Assembly: GCA_002110485.1 (NCBI GenBank)
Contig: MOWL01000088.1
Coordinates: forward strand, 682,001 to 746,000
Reading direction: 5' to 3'
Source: Emergomyces orientalis
Lineage: Eukaryota; Ascomycota; Eurotiomycetes; Onygenales; Ajellomycetaceae
Length of the DNA stretch: 64,000 bases
Shown here: positions 1 through 12,298 of the stretch, piece after piece
Layout of the letters: each line of letters opens with the position of its first letter
How positions within the stretch are numbered: the first letter of the stretch is position 1
Program-made: the position numbers and the translations under genes
The notes under the pieces: model-generated
Database searches by the model: none
The model's input: only the letters and a program-made list of their open reading frames with translations
Told to the model about the DNA's origin: nothing

Positions 1-1136
1 CTTGTCTGTCTGTATTTATTTTTATTTTTGTACTTCACAGTATTTCATCGAATTATTCAGACTCAAGCAAGAGATTCAGAAAGAGAGGACAATCAATAAC
101 AATAACGAAGGGACAAAAACAAACGCATGAGTGGAACATCGAGGGTACACTGCCCCTCACCCAGCGGGTGCCCAATGTGGGGGTTACATCGATGTCACGG
201 ATATGAGTCCCCAATTGTCTACTTGTCAGCGAATGGGAACGCTGTTCAGGCACAAGGACCCTAACCATATCGGGTCTAGTGGCGGCCTACGTCATATAAG
301 GTTGCATCACGCGGGGCTTGGCATGGCTATATCGGGACTCGTGAATGCTGACATAAGCAACGTAGCCGAGGTCGGCCCTTTCATCCGCCGCAGCAGCCAT
401 CAGCAGCCAATCACAGGGTAGAACAAGGCAGCCGAGGGAACCCTGGAGTGGGGCTTGTTGCTTAATCGGGACAGTTTTGCCGGTGCTGGCCGCGGAGAGT
501 GACAAAACAGTACCAGGAAAAAACATGGATGGGAGGCAGAGCTAGGAATGAGGTAGTCCGTACACTGAGGGTGGATGTTTGTTGGAGGCTTCCCATTAAC
601 TACTGACAATGGCCGGGAAATGACCTCGCCATAGCAACGCTCCCTCACTCCCTGACTCCCTGCTACTAACTTCTAGCTACTTGTTGTCTCCTTCATCCTC
701 CACTGTGGTTGTTGTTGATATCTTCCGCGCATCTCCTCCTTCCCCAAATCCCCTCGTTAACGGTTTCGCGTCTCGCCTTTATCAAAACTCTACGCTGGTC
801 TCTGTGGGGCCCACCCAAGGCTTACCTACTCGATCGATTCCCACTCGACCCTGTAAATCTACCCAAGTGTCCACTTCCCGGAAACTGTTGAGCAACTTGG
901 ACCAGGCAGGCAAAAAAAAAAGGGGGCCTAATAAGCAGAGAAGAAAGGAAAAAAGGAAAGAGAGAAGAAACGAACAGAAGCAAAGGAACAAGCGAAAGAA
1001 AGTAAAAAATAAAAATAAAAATTAAGAAGCAATATCGGAAGCATATATACCAGCGTCACTGATTGATATCGTTATCTCGGTTGATATCCATCTTACTACT
1101 GCAAATTTTTTTTTTCCCTTCCTACTTACATTAGCC
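1..1136. other. upstream region of the isocitrate dehydrogenase gene
   Basis: No supported gene. Short open frames on both strands lack conserved domains or usable splice sites. The last 450 bases are pyrimidine-rich, then purine-rich (about 905-1025), and end in a T tract just before the start codon. This fits a fungal promoter and 5' leader for the gene that begins at 1137. Confidence 0.5.
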
Positions 1137-3511
1137 ATGCCTTCTCTTCGGCCCGCTTCCGTTCATACCCGACTCCCATTGATCTCTTCTTCGTCTTCTT
1201 ATTCTTCCTCCTCCTCTTGCGCCCTCCGCCGCTCTCTATCCACCTTCTCCCAGCGTCCTTCTTCTGCTTCCTCCTCCTCCTCCTCTTTCTTGCGCCTCAC
1301 CTCTGGTCTGCCGAAACCACTATCCTCCTCCTTACTCACTAGCTCCACCCACAATATCATCACTCAGAGGGCTTCCTGGGCAATCCTCCCTTCAACAACA
1401 CAAACGCGCAAAATGACTGGCTCCCGTCGGAAGATCCAGGTGAAGAACCCTGTGGTGGAATTGGATGGTGATGAGGTATGTTGGTATTTTTTTTAAATTT
1501 TTTTTTTTACTCCGTATCCCCTATACCACCATACCCCTCAAGGTCTGAACCCACCCCCCACGCACAGTACAACAGAAATATCAGCGTCAATTCCGTGTAG
1601 TACCAAAACAAGGACGGACAGAGACCCTTGGTATATTTATTGATTGCTGTGGAAAATTGCATTCTTTTGCCCAAACTTCATTTTTCAAGATCACGGGGAA
1701 AAAATATGGGTGGTGTGTTGCACTGGCGCTGGTGCAATCTTTTTTTTTTTACAAAAAAAAAAAAAAAAATACTTTTATATTTTATAAGGAGATAATAGGA
1801 CACTAACCGAGAGACCTGATTTGGGTAAAATAGATGACAAGGATTATTTGGCAAGATATCAAGGATAAAGTAAGTATCATGTCCTGATTTGTTGTTATAA
1901 CTTTTTGTTGGGACAAAGTCCGAGAAAACTAACTTATTTGTCACATTCAGTTTATATACCCGTCAGTCCTGATTGGCCCCTTTTTGTTCCTCTCTCTCTG
2001 TCACTGCCGCGGCCCGCGCAGGCATCGAGTTGATCTAGGATACTAAAACTTTTTGGCTTGTAGATATCTTGATATCGACCTCAAGTATTATGATCTGGTA
2101 CGTGGATCATTTTTGGCCCGGATTCGTTCTCGTGGGCATGGATAGATAGCTAACAGTGATGCTTTCATAGGGTTTGGAATATCGTGACCAAACCAATGAC
2201 CAAGTCACTATCGACTCTGCAGAGGCCATCAAGAAGTACGGAGTAGGCGTCAAGTGTGCTACAATTACTCCAGATGAGGCTAGAGTTGAAGAATTTAAGC
2301 TGAAGCAGAGTGAGTGAACCATCTGACACTTTTTTTTATTATCAACATATTGCTCTTGCTTTTCTTTCCACAGGTGCTAATTCATTCGTCTAGTGTGGCT
2401 ATCTCCAAATGGAACTATCAGAAACATCCTGTATGCTTCCAATTTTTCTTTTGCCGTTCACTAAATATCTAGAAAATCAAGAAAATAATCCCGCTGATAC
2501 TCCTCCTCCAGAGGCGGAACCGTTTTCCGTGAACCAATTGTCATTCCTCGCATCCCCCGACTCGTGCCAGGCTGGAAGAAGCCAATTATCATCGGTCGAC
2601 ATGCATTCGGAGACCAATATCGGGCGAAGGACCTCGTCGTCCCCGGGCCTGGCACCCTCGAGCTCGTCTATACGCCGAACGGCGGCGAACCAGAGCGTAT
2701 CAAGGTCTTCGATTTCGAAGGCGGCGGAGTTGCCATGAGCCAATACAACACGGACGATTCCATCTCCGGCTTCGCCCATGCCAGTTTCAAGTTGGCCCTC
2801 TTAAAAGAAATGCCCTTGTACATGAGCACCAAGAATACCATTCTCAAGAAATACGATGGGCGGTTTAAGGATATCTTCCAAGAGATCTTCGAAGCGAATT
2901 ATAAGAAGGACTTCGATGCCAAGGGAATCTGGTACGAGCATAGACTTATCGACGACATGGTCGCGCAGATGATTAAGAGTGAAGGTGGCTTCATCATCGC
3001 CATGAAGAGTAAGCCAGACTTTTAACATTATCCCCCCCTTTTTCCCTAAAAATTATACGCACTAACAAACCACCCTTAACTAGACTACGACGGCGACGTC
3101 CAGTCCGACATCGTCGCCCAAGGCTTCGGCTCCCTCGGCCTCATGACCTCCACCCTAACCACCCCCGATGGCAGCGCCTTCGAATCCGAAGCTGCCCACG
3201 GCACCGTCACCCGCCACTACCGCGAACACCAAAAGGGCAACGAAACCTCCACAAACCCAATCGCCTCCATCTTCGCCTGGACGCGGGGCTTAGTCCGCCG
3301 CGGCCAACTCGACAACACGCCTGATGTCGTCGTATGGGCTGAGCAGTTGGAGCGGGCGTGTATAGATGTTGTGGATGAGGATGGGATTATGACTAAGGAT
3401 CTTGCGTTGGCGTGTGGGAGGAAGGATCGGGCGGCGTGGGTTACGACTCGGGAGTATCTGGAGGCTGTTGAGAGGAGGTTGCAGAAGAATTTGGCGAATG
3501 CTAAGTTGTAG
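1137..3511 (+). CDS. idpA: NADP-dependent isocitrate dehydrogenase (mitochondrial/cytosolic/peroxisomal)
   Basis: Oxidises isocitrate to 2-oxoglutarate with NADP+. Exons read as 1137-1475, 1834-1869, 1951-1961, 2064-2097, 2171-2309, 2394-2430, 2512-3008 and 3084-3511, giving 506 residues. Every junction is GT-AG and in phase. The mature protein starts near Met93 (base 1413) and carries LDGDEMTRIIW, the GRHAFGDQY segment and the GDVQSDIVAQGFGSLGL signature of eukaryotic NADP-IDH. Residues 1-92 are rich in Ser and Arg with no acidic residues, like a mitochondrial presequence. Met93 has a good start context (A at -3). The C terminus is AKL, a type 1 peroxisomal signal. Aspergillus idpA is known to make differently targeted forms from alternative starts, and the same arrangement is visible here. 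Intron 1 (358 b) is long, and exon 3 is only 11 b. Confidence 0.95.
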
Positions 3512-5117
3512 ATTTTTTTTTAAAAAAAAAAAATATAAAAAAAATCTGATTTTGGAGTGGGGGAAGAAATGTTATGGGCGAGGGAGGTTAAGTTGTGATG
3601 ATCAGGGTTGGAATAGACGTAGGTATATACAAATGAAAAGAGTGTGGATTGAATGGGCCTGAGCTGGCCGGGGTGGGGTTACAAAGGTCGATGTCATTTT
3701 TCCTTATATCCTATTTTTTATATTATGTTACTTTCGGAGATGCTGTTATCTCTGGCCATGGCATTTGCGTTGGAGGATGTACCCCTATATACATCTTCCC
3801 GCGTCAACCTATTTCCTCCTCTATATACATACATGAGTCCGGCCCTTTTCCTTCTCTCCCCGTCTCGCCTGTGATCTATACTTATCCTCTGACTTTCTTC
3901 AACTTTTCACTCCTCAACTGATTAAGAAAAGAAGAAAAAAAAATCTCACCCTTCTCTAGAGACTCTGATGAAACTAACTGCATGTTATGTTAATGTTTAT
4001 GTTATGTTTGCTTTTTTGGTTTTTTTATTTCCTATCTTATGATTCTGGTTTTTGATATTTTTTGACCATTTTTTTTTGCTTCTGGTTTTTCTCTTTTTGT
4101 TTCCCACTTGCTGTCATTTGGTTTGTTATCAATTTCTTCTTCTTCTTCTTCTAAGCATGCCTATATACAACGATACAGATATACACAGATATACAAGAGA
4201 TACATATAAACCAAATAGAATAGCTGCTAGAATATTATTATTTTTTTTCCTACTATTAATAATTGTTTATCACTTCACTTATTTTAAAGTCACAGGTTTT
4301 TAATTTTTAATTTTTATTTCGACCAAGCGCACTTACTACTATCCGTGCTATTGCTGTTCCGACTCCTCTCCAAATATTGGTGTGGCCAGGATTTTAACCA
4401 TGTTGTATCCACCCGCAACTTTTTTGGCACAATGTTCGATTGTATGAGCATTGGAACAGGGAGACATAAACCAGTCATATCTCTCTTCTCCCCCCCCCCC
4501 CCCTTCCCTTGTTTCTCTTCTTTCGTCTGTTTACACGATGCGAATGTTTCCTGCATGTTTTCCAAGTTTGTAAGTCTGGAATCATAGTTAAGCAATGTTC
4601 CTTATGTCTTAAAGAAATTGCATAAAAGGGTAGAGTAAATAAAATATTAAAGGTATTGATTATATGGATTCTCCCATTTGAACAAGAAATATCACATCAA
4701 AATTCGGCTTTTTTCTGTATTTTTTCTAAGAGTAAAAAAAATAATTTAAGAAACCATGGGCCTCGAAAAGCAACCCGCTCCCTCCCCCTCTCCCCCAGGA
4801 AATAAAAACAATAGTACAGAACTCCCAAGCCCGGCTGGCTACCTAGCTAGGGTTTTGACACCCCTTTCCTCCCTCTATGTACATTGAAACAAGGAGCAAG
4901 ACATGACAAATCCCCAAGCTAATTCGCGATAGCTTGCTAAACGGCAAACCTTGCATCATGTAAAAGTCATTCTTTCTCTCCTCTCCCACACGGCTCCTTC
5001 TCATCGAGCGTCTTTCATAAAAACCCTCTCCGTGCATGCAATTCTCCGCAGGTTGATTTATGACCCTGCCCCCGATTCACTCCCCTCCCCCCTGTTTTAT
5101 CAAATTGTGAAGCAATC
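3512..5117. other. 3'-3' intergenic region between idpA and GRIM-19
   Basis: AT-rich, with long T and A runs (about 4000-4320) and a C run at 4491-4502. The two flanking genes converge here, so much of it is probably 3' UTR and terminator sequence. Open frames are short, low in complexity and without recognisable domains. I see no gene. Confidence 0.5.
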
Positions 5118-5995
5118 TTATTTCGTGACGTTGGCAGGGGTGTACCAGAAAGTCGGTCTCACAAATCTATATGTATCCCGTCACGCGGAAGAAAAAAAAA
5201 ATGCGACAATTGTCAGTAATCCAACGTGCAAAAAGCCATTTTGCCAGGCGCGTTGTATAAATTCTCCAACAACAAATCATATATATATTATATATATATG
5301 TATATACATTATAAATATGAAAGGGCACAGATAAACTCACCGCTCCGAATTATAAACCTTGGTCTCCGATCCCATCAGCTCCTTCTCTCTAGCCTTATCC
5401 GCAAGGTGTCTGCGGACTTGATCGCGGTCTTCCTCTGCCTGGAGGAGCGGGATGAGGTGGATGCGAGACCACATCTTTTCTCGACCGAGTTCACTGGTAA
5501 AAATCGAACCCACAGATAAAGGGCACTGGTTAGCTAAGAAAAAAAAAAAAAAAAAAAGAAGAAGAAGAAATGTAGAGCGAAATATGGTAAAACCCGGCAT
5601 CCCATGGAAAAGGGTGGCGATCGGTAATAAGTATATATATATATATATATATATATTGTGTGGATGGTTTGGGTAGTGGGCGCGCGCGGTGCAAATGGTA
5701 TATGGTTCCTTACTTCTTCTCCCGGATTCCTAGGAATACTTTGTAGAAGCCGTACGCCATGATCATATGCATACCGACGAGGTAGTAGACGGGCCGGAAG
5801 CCGCGGACGGGGAGGTTGCGCTGCGGATTTTTGACACGGGAATCATTAGTTCTATCGTCTGTGACTGACTGGCGACGTTATCCGGGAGAATGGGACCAGG
5901 GCAAAAAGGTCCGGGAGAGGGGTTCAATTGCCCCGATGGCGTACCTTGTACTGGACAGGCTGATAGCCCCCAGTGGGGGGCATATCCTGAGGCAT
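5118..5995 (-). CDS. NADH:ubiquinone oxidoreductase GRIM-19/NDUFA13 subunit
   Basis: Accessory subunit of mitochondrial complex I in the inner membrane. Exons on the minus strand are 5995-5945, 5820-5714, 5493-5341 and 5166-5118, giving 119 residues, the usual fungal length. The start is the MPQDMPPTGGY motif typical of the family. A single hydrophobic segment follows (YYLVGMHMIMAYGFYKV, about residues 28-44). Then come the conserved REKMWSRIHLIPLLQAEEDR block and a C terminus FVRPTFWYTPANVTK. The last 49-b exon is easy to miss: reading on past the intron donor at 5340 gives a false stop. It is divergent from TRM10, with about 330 b between start codons. A CCAAT box (ATTGG at 6008-6012 and 6154-6158) lies in the shared promoter. 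Confidence 0.93.
5632..5657. repeat. (TA)n microsatellite in GRIM-19 intron 2
   Basis: An uninterrupted TA dinucleotide run lies inside the intron between the second and third exons of the GRIM-19 gene. An A run and GAA repeats lie nearby (about 5538-5570). Confidence 0.85.
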
Positions 5996-6324
5996 TTTGG
6001 CGGTGCAATTGGCGGGTTGGAAGTGACTTCCACGGAGTATGGAGTTGAAGATAGAAGCCGAAAACCAAGGTGGAATGGATGATGTTGATTTGGAGGTACC
6101 TACGGATCGGCGTTGGTATCACGTGAGGCTGCACAGGCAATCTGCGTGGTGTGATTGGATGGAACTAATTTTTTTCTCATTTCCTGACTATTGCTCACAA
6201 ATTATTCTGTGGTACTTGGGACGAACGATTCGATGGGGTTTACGGGTTTACAGTGACTATCCGCGCGCATAGGTTATACGGTTGCCAATTCATTTTGACG
6301 CCTTTGTCAAAATATTTAAACAAG

Positions 6325-7524
6325 ATGGAGGAGAGTGAACGGCCGAGAAAGCTTCAGAAAACGGCGCATGATATGACGAGCCCCGCAACAGAGGAGCCAA
6401 TATCTACTACGAATTCTGTTTCTAACCCGGATGAATTAACGGCAGAGGACCATGCGGCTACCGAGAGCAATGGCAATCTCAACATTACGCTCATGTCCAT
6501 ACCCGAGACCGACGAAAATGGCCAACCGCTATCGAAAAACCAAAGAAAAAAACTACTAAAGCGCGAAAGATGGGAAGCAGGGAAAGAATGGCGCAAGGAG
6601 AAACGCAAAGAAAAGATGCTTGCAAAAAAGGAGCGGCAACGTGCTGCGAAAGCCCAGGCGGCACAAGAAGAAGCCGATTGGCACGATAATACTAAACTCA
6701 TGTCAAGATCGGAGCGGAAGAAATTCGAGCAGCAACGATCCATCCTCCTTCCGATAACCTTCGTGATCGATTGTGACTTTGACGATCTCATGGTTGAGAA
6801 AGAGCGGATATCGCTGGGTTCTCAGATAACGCGGTCATACTCTGATAATTCAAAGGCGCCGTTCAGAGCGCATATGGCCTTCTCGTCCTTTAACAAACTA
6901 TTGAAGGAAAGATTCGATACTGTGCTTTCGAAACAATATACGCGGTGGAAGGGCGCTAATTTTATGCAGGAGGATTACGTGGTTGCGGCTGAAAAGGCCA
7001 AAGAGCGAATGCGCAAGCCTACGGGGGGCAAGATGCTGGGGATGTTTGCTAGCAAAGCCGGGGTCAGTCCTGATGAAGGGGAGGTCATTTACCTCAGCAG
7101 TGATAGCCCGAATACATTGACAGAGCTCAAGCCATATAGCACTTATATCATTGGCGGGCTAGTTGACAAGAACCGGCACAAGGGGATTTGTTACAAGAGC
7201 GCGATGGAAAAGGGAATCAAGACAGCAAAACTTCCCATTGGCGACTACATGCAGATGCAGAGCCGGTATGTGCTGGCTACGAATCATGTTGTTGAAATCA
7301 TGATTAAGTGGCTTGAATTGGGGGATTGGGGGAAGGCCTTTTGTCTAGTTCTTCCGAAAAGGAAGGGTGGTGTTTTGAAGGACAACAACAAAGCTCGTGA
7401 GGGGGATGATCAGGAAGATGGCCAGGAAGATTATGAAGACGACGATCAGGGAGCTGAGGTTGCTGAAGATGAAGTTGCTGAAGATGGCACTCCAGTCTCT
7501 GAAACCAAGGTTCAAGAAGCTTGA
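6325..7524 (+). CDS. TRM10: tRNA (guanine(9)-N1)-methyltransferase Trm10
   Basis: SPOUT-class methyltransferase that uses S-adenosylmethionine to methylate N1 of G9 in tRNAs. Intronless, 399 residues from the ATG at 6325; the frame stays open further upstream but has no ATG. The N-terminal third is highly charged, with a Lys/Arg/Glu helix (about residues 70-130) that likely binds tRNA. The SPOUT domain runs from about 150 to 350 with ITFVIDCDFDDLM, YLSSDSPN, IIGGLVDKNRHKG and LPIGDYMQM. The family signature NHVVEIMIKWLELGDW closes it. The final 45 residues are acidic and low in complexity. Divergent from the complex I gene. Confidence 0.93.
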   Translation: MEESERPRKLQKTAHDMTSPATEEPISTTNSVSNPDELTAEDHAATESNGNLNITLMSIPETDENGQPLSKNQRKKLLKRERWEAGKEWRKEKRKEKMLAKKERQRAAKAQAAQEEADWHDNTKLMSRSERKKFEQQRSILLPITFVIDCDFDDLMVEKERISLGSQITRSYSDNSKAPFRAHMAFSSFNKLLKERFDTVLSKQYTRWKGANFMQEDYVVAAEKAKERMRKPTGGKMLGMFASKAGVSPDEGEVIYLSSDSPNTLTELKPYSTYIIGGLVDKNRHKGICYKSAMEKGIKTAKLPIGDYMQMQSRYVLATNHVVEIMIKWLELGDWGKAFCLVLPKRKGGVLKDNNKAREGDDQEDGQEDYEDDDQGAEVAEDEVAEDGTPVSETKVQEA

Positions 7525-8123
7525 GGTGGTTCATGACAAGCCACCGAATCGCTCCCTGCTTTTCATGCATGAATGATATAGCATCCATAATACTTATCCC
7601 AATACCCCCTTAGCTTAAACTACTGAGTTAATGTGATTGTTTAGCAAATATGATGTGATTCCAGGCTGCATCCTAAATATCAATTTGTCAAACTTCGCCC
7701 GGTTGGTTTCTTAAATAGCCTACCTCTTTCATTCTCCTAATTCCCTTTTATCAACCGCGTGGTGGACAGAAGAACCCCTGCGTACCTGCGCCACAGAAAG
7801 TGTCCACGGAAAAAAGTAAATGCGGGGGCTAATGCCACACACACTTTTTTTGCCACGACAACCCCAGTTCTGCAGCCTGTTTTTGGCTTTTGTCGTCATA
7901 AAGAAAAACATATTTACGAAAATATTTAGTCTCCAACTTCTTTCACTTTTGTTGCCTTCTTGACCATTCCACTCTCCACAAAATATAGTGAATAAATAAA
8001 GGGTATTTTGTTTCGGGCGATGTGTTTTGTCTCATAGACTACAGACTTATATTCAGATCACCTTCCTGTTAGAAACCGCTCATTTTCACGGACTATAGTT
8101 CCAGCGTGGGACTTTAAGCAAAG
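7525..8123. other. intergenic TRM10-VID27
   Basis: Same-strand spacer holding the TRM10 3' end and the VID27 promoter. It has AT-rich blocks near 7620-7720 and 7900-8000. I see no gene. Confidence 0.5.
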
Positions 8124-10759
8124 ATGTTTATGCTGCGCAACGGTATGTTTTGACAGCTTCAAGCTTACCCCTCTCCACGCCACTCAACCGCGCCGAACCA
8201 CATAACAACAACAACAACCACCACACCCAAGTCTCCCATTCCAACATATCCAAAAGGATAAGAATTCTTTAGCTATTTTCTGATAGTATCGCATTGGGGG
8301 TTTTTTAATTGATACTGACCCATTCGTGATCTGTTAATATATTTTTAGTGAGCAAGTTTGTCTTTGGCGACACCACCAAAGAATCCATAATTGAGATACC
8401 CCAGGGCCAGCTGTATATTGTGCGACCACAATCGCCAAAGGGCTACTCAGAGCTTATATTCCGCGACGCTGCAGCCAGCATCAGGCGCACGGGCCAGAAA
8501 TTTCAGTATCAGTTGGTTATTCAGCGCGCCTACGAGGAAGGAGAAGAAGAGCTTGTAGGCGACGAGGACGAGGAAGATGCTGAAGGCCTAGGCGGAGACA
8601 AAGACGAGAAAACTTTTCTGCTAGACGAGGCTCTCCGTTTCCGGTCTGAAGTACGAGAGGCCGGTGAGAAAGTTCTGGCCTGGCGCGACCTTAGCGGTGA
8701 CCCAGGAGATCTCTACGAGTTCGTTTGCGACAGCTCAATCACCTCAGATAGAATTTCTACTTTTTGCCTGGCCGCTGTCGAGTGCCAGTACGAGCGAAAA
8801 TACCGGAAGAGCGCGCAAAAGACTACGGATCTTCAGGAGTTCTATTTCGACGAGGAAAGTCCCATTCCCAACGCTAGCCCTGTTGCGAGCCCTGCCCTTT
8901 CTCGATCCCCGACTGCGAGGCAATCTACCACAGCCATGGCGCGAGAGGTAGCGGTGCCAAACGATAAACCAAACGAACCCACGCAAGCACCGCCTTCCGC
9001 TGCGCACCCAGAAGCCACTGAGATCCTTGCGAAGGAAAATGCGGAGCTTCATCTTTTTGATTTCAATAGTGGAACCTTCGTTTTACAAGATCCTTCAGTT
9101 GTCGCGACGGTCTCAGAAATTGGGAAATGGCAGTACTGGCTCCAGATAAGTGGACAGGACCGGGATTGGTTAGGACAGGCGGTAGTGGCAGATATAAATC
9201 CCGTGTTCAATTTCGAATATCTCTCCTTTATTTTCAATCATTACACAGAAGATGGGTCCGCATATTCGTGGCTCCTACGTTTTAAGGATCAGGCGGTCGA
9301 GGAGAGATTCCAGGAGGGTCTTATGCAAGCTTTATGGGAGCAGCTGAATGAGGTCAAGTGGGCGAAATCAGAAAAAAACGATAGAGAGTATGTGCTAGAA
9401 GCCTTCAACGATCTCACGATGGAAGACGTACCTGAAGAGGAGGGAGAGGAGGAAGAGGAAGAAGTCGCCGAAAAAGAAGAGGAAGATGAAGGCCAACGAA
9501 GCGAACACTACGATACAGATGAGGACGACGAAGACGTCCTAACCCGAGATAAAGATGGAAATGTCAACTCCCAGCTCGCTGTGGGGTATAAACATGATAG
9601 ATCGTTTGTTGTTCGAGGTTCCAAAATTGGCGTCTTCAGGCATACGCCTAATAATAATCTGGAGTTTTCTACAAACATCTCCAAGGTCGAAACACCAGGT
9701 GGGAAGCTTTTCAGCCCGAAGAAAGTCATGCTTCATTCCGAAGATTCAAATATGATTTTGCAGAATGAGCAGGATCCTCACTCCTTGTATAGAATGGATC
9801 TTGAGTATGGGAAAGTTGTTGATGAATGGAAAGTTCACGATGATATCCCCGTAACTTCATTTACACCTGAGACCGTATGTGTCCCTCCGTTTATATTTTT
9901 CTTTACGTTCCTATTTGTAGCTTTTTCCACTAACTGTGTCTAGAAATTCTCTCAAATGACCTCGAACCAGCAATTCGTTGGTATTTCCCGTAACGCCCTA
10001 TACCGTATCGATCCCCGTCTGTCAGGAAACAAACTAGTGCAAAAGGACCTCAAAGAGTACGTCAAGAATAACGACTTCTCCGCCGCTGCCACCACAGAGC
10101 ACGGCTATGTCGCAGTCGCCTCCAACAAGGGCGATATCCGCATGTTCGATAAGTTTGGCGTGCGGGCAAAGACACATATTCCCGCTCTAGGCGAGCCAAT
10201 AATCGGCCTAGATGTTTCCGCCGATGGCCGCTGGGTCCTAGCCACCTGTCGCACATACCTCCTTTTGGTAGATTCTCTACAAAAAGAAGGTAAAAACGAG
10301 GGAAAACTCGGCTTCGAGAAATCCTTCGCAAAGGATTCGAAGCCCCAACCACGTCGACTAGGCCTGCAACCGAGCCACGTCGCTCAGTTCCAACATGAGA
10401 CCGGCACTCCTCTTTCCTTCACACCCGCCCGTTTCAATACCGGCCGTGATTCTTCAGAAACGTCTATCATTACAGCTACCGGCCCTTTCATTGTCACGTG
10501 GAATATGAAGAAGGTGCTTCAGGGCCGGAAGGATCCGTACACGATTAAGAGATATGCGGAGGAGGTGAAGGCAGATAACTTCAAATATGGCAGCGATAAG
10601 AACGTTATTGTTGCGCTGCCGAATGAAGTCAATATGGTTGCGAAACAGACATTTAAGCGACCGACGAGAGAGAGCATTGCGGGGGCTGTCCGACATAGCT
10701 CTGGGCGGAGAAGTAGTGCGCGCCTTGGGAGGAACGAGGTTGTTGATAGCCCCTATTAA
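8124..10759 (+). CDS. VID27: Vid27 family protein (vacuolar import and degradation)
   Basis: Cytoplasmic protein of the Vid27 family, named from yeast where it is linked to fructose-1,6-bisphosphatase turnover; its biochemical role is poorly known. Exons are 8124-8142, 8349-9874 and 9944-10759, giving 786 residues. The 19-b first exon encodes MFMLRN and joins in phase to VSKFVFGDTTKESI, the usual start of the family. The N-terminal part holds the PH-like region. Two acidic stretches (about residues 65-85 and 355-395) follow. The C-terminal half is the Vid27 beta-propeller (VGYKHDRSFVVRGSKIGVF, GKVVDEWKVHDDIPV, MTSNQQFVGISRNALYRID, ADGRWVLATCRTYLLLVDS). The stop lies only 73 b before the target-site duplication of the LINE, so the insertion may lie in the 3' UTR. 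Confidence 0.92.
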
Positions 10760-10831
10760 TTAGAAATTGGTCGGTTTGCAACGTGTGGGGTTTTTGTAAT
10801 TTTTATGACTTTTTAATTTATTTTCCCTTCT

Positions 10832-10845
10832 TGATGTTCAGTTGG
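10832..10845. repeat. LINE target-site duplication, 5' copy
   Basis: The 14 bases TGATGTTCAGTTGG occur here and again, identically, at 16199-16212, exactly bracketing the retrotransposon. Confidence 0.93.
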
Positions 10846-10945
10846 GAACAAAAACTTTTTATTCTTTTTAAAGCTATATCGCGATCCTAACCAGGCCATA
10901 AAGGGCCGCCATTTACACCTACACGCTCGTACACCCTCAATCACC

Positions 10946-12298
10946 ATGGTTGAGGCAGCTGGCGTGGGTGTGGTTGAGAGGGGGGTGGGCGCGCGCGCAG
11001 CGTGACGCGCGCTGGAAGCAGAACAGAGAAATAAAGAAGCTGCAGAAGGAATAGCCACAACACTTAGCAAAATCACTGAAGCTCTTAGAGAGAGAGAGAG
11101 AGACAAGAAGATAAATAAAAAGAGATTACAGTATATTCAGCAGACTCTGAGAGTCATGAAAGAGTTCAAGAACAATTTACTGAATAGAATGCTAGAGAGA
11201 CTGGAGAGTGCTACTAGCACATTTCAACAGAATGAAAGACACAACATGCTGAACAGTAGACCCTCATGAGTGCATGTGGCAGCCAGTGAAGGGTCTCCAG
11301 ACAAGATTGTGACAGAGCATGTGCTTAGAGAGATTGTAGTATTTTACTGCAACTGTGATACACTGTCAGTGAAGAAACACACCTCAGAGACCATTGTGAG
11401 AAAGATAAATGAAATCATCAAAAATGTGATCACTGACATCATAGTTGCAGCAAGATACATGTCTAGTGATGATCTGATTCTGGTCACAGACAACTTCAGC
11501 ATGAAGACTGAGCTGACAAAAAGTAATAAATGAGTGAAGAAATGAGATGACAAGATACATATAAGAAAGAAAATGTATACAGTATTGATTAAAAATGCAT
11601 TTATCAGTGTCATTAGCTGAATTAGCTCAGATAAAGTAGTGAAGAATGTCTACAAGCAGAACTCATCTTTTAAATGCAGAGTACTCATTCACAGGGTCAC
11701 AAAGTGACTAGCTAAACAGCAGCAGTCTCATGAAAGTATTATTCTACATGTAGTCACACTGCAGCAGGCAAACACACTTGTGAAGAATGATATCATTCTG
11801 AAGAATGAATTCTGCATAATTGAAATCTTTCACAGAAAGGCTCAGGTCACCCAATGCTACAGCTGCCAGCAATATGAACACATAGCCAGATTCTGCTGCA
11901 AGGGTGATATCTGTGGGCACTGTGCAGCAGAGAGATACATGAACAAGACCTGCTTCACAGCACTGAAAGAAAAGAAGACAGTCTGCTGTAACTGTGAAGA
12001 AAATTATTCAGCATGATCTGCAAGATACTCTGAATGACAGACTGTGATTTCACTGATTAAGAAGACTCTCAAGAACCAGTCAAGACACTTTGTGATACAA
12101 ATATCAGATGAGAAGAGTTAAATTATTCTCAGAAAGTATAGCAGAATCACAGAAGAGAACTCTCTGATTGTTCAGCACAAGATTGACAGACTCATGAATG
12201 TGGCAAGAGCTGGTGTGCAGCAACAGAGCTCACTCAGTGACTATACATGCTCAGCGCGACCAGACTCCACGCAGGACCAAGACATGGGTGAACCATGA
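10946..12298 (+). pseudogene. LINE ORF1 (Gag-like, zinc knuckle), stop-ridden
   Basis: One reading frame runs from the ATG at 10946 to the TGA at 12296-12298 with no frameshift but about nine internal stops, eight TGA and one TAA. It starts with an Ala/Gly-rich segment and a coiled-coil-like region rich in Glu, Lys and Gln (11010-11250). An RNA-binding-type middle part follows (AARYMSSDDLILVTDNF, 11446-11496). CCHC zinc knuckles close it: CYSCQQYEHIARFC fits CX2CX4HX4C at 11855-11896, and further Cys/His residues follow up to about 12000. The stop overlaps the ORF2 start as ATGA (12295-12298). Function in the family: RNA binding and particle formation. Confidence 0.85.

Noticed and set aside
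131..421. Open frame of 96 codons at the window start
   Set aside because: No domain, no splice context, overlapped by equally long frames on the other strand. It is probably chance.
681..1025. Plus frame ending in a Lys/Arg-rich tail upstream of idpA
   Set aside because: The tail comes from a purine-rich repeat in the leader, and there is no conserved motif.
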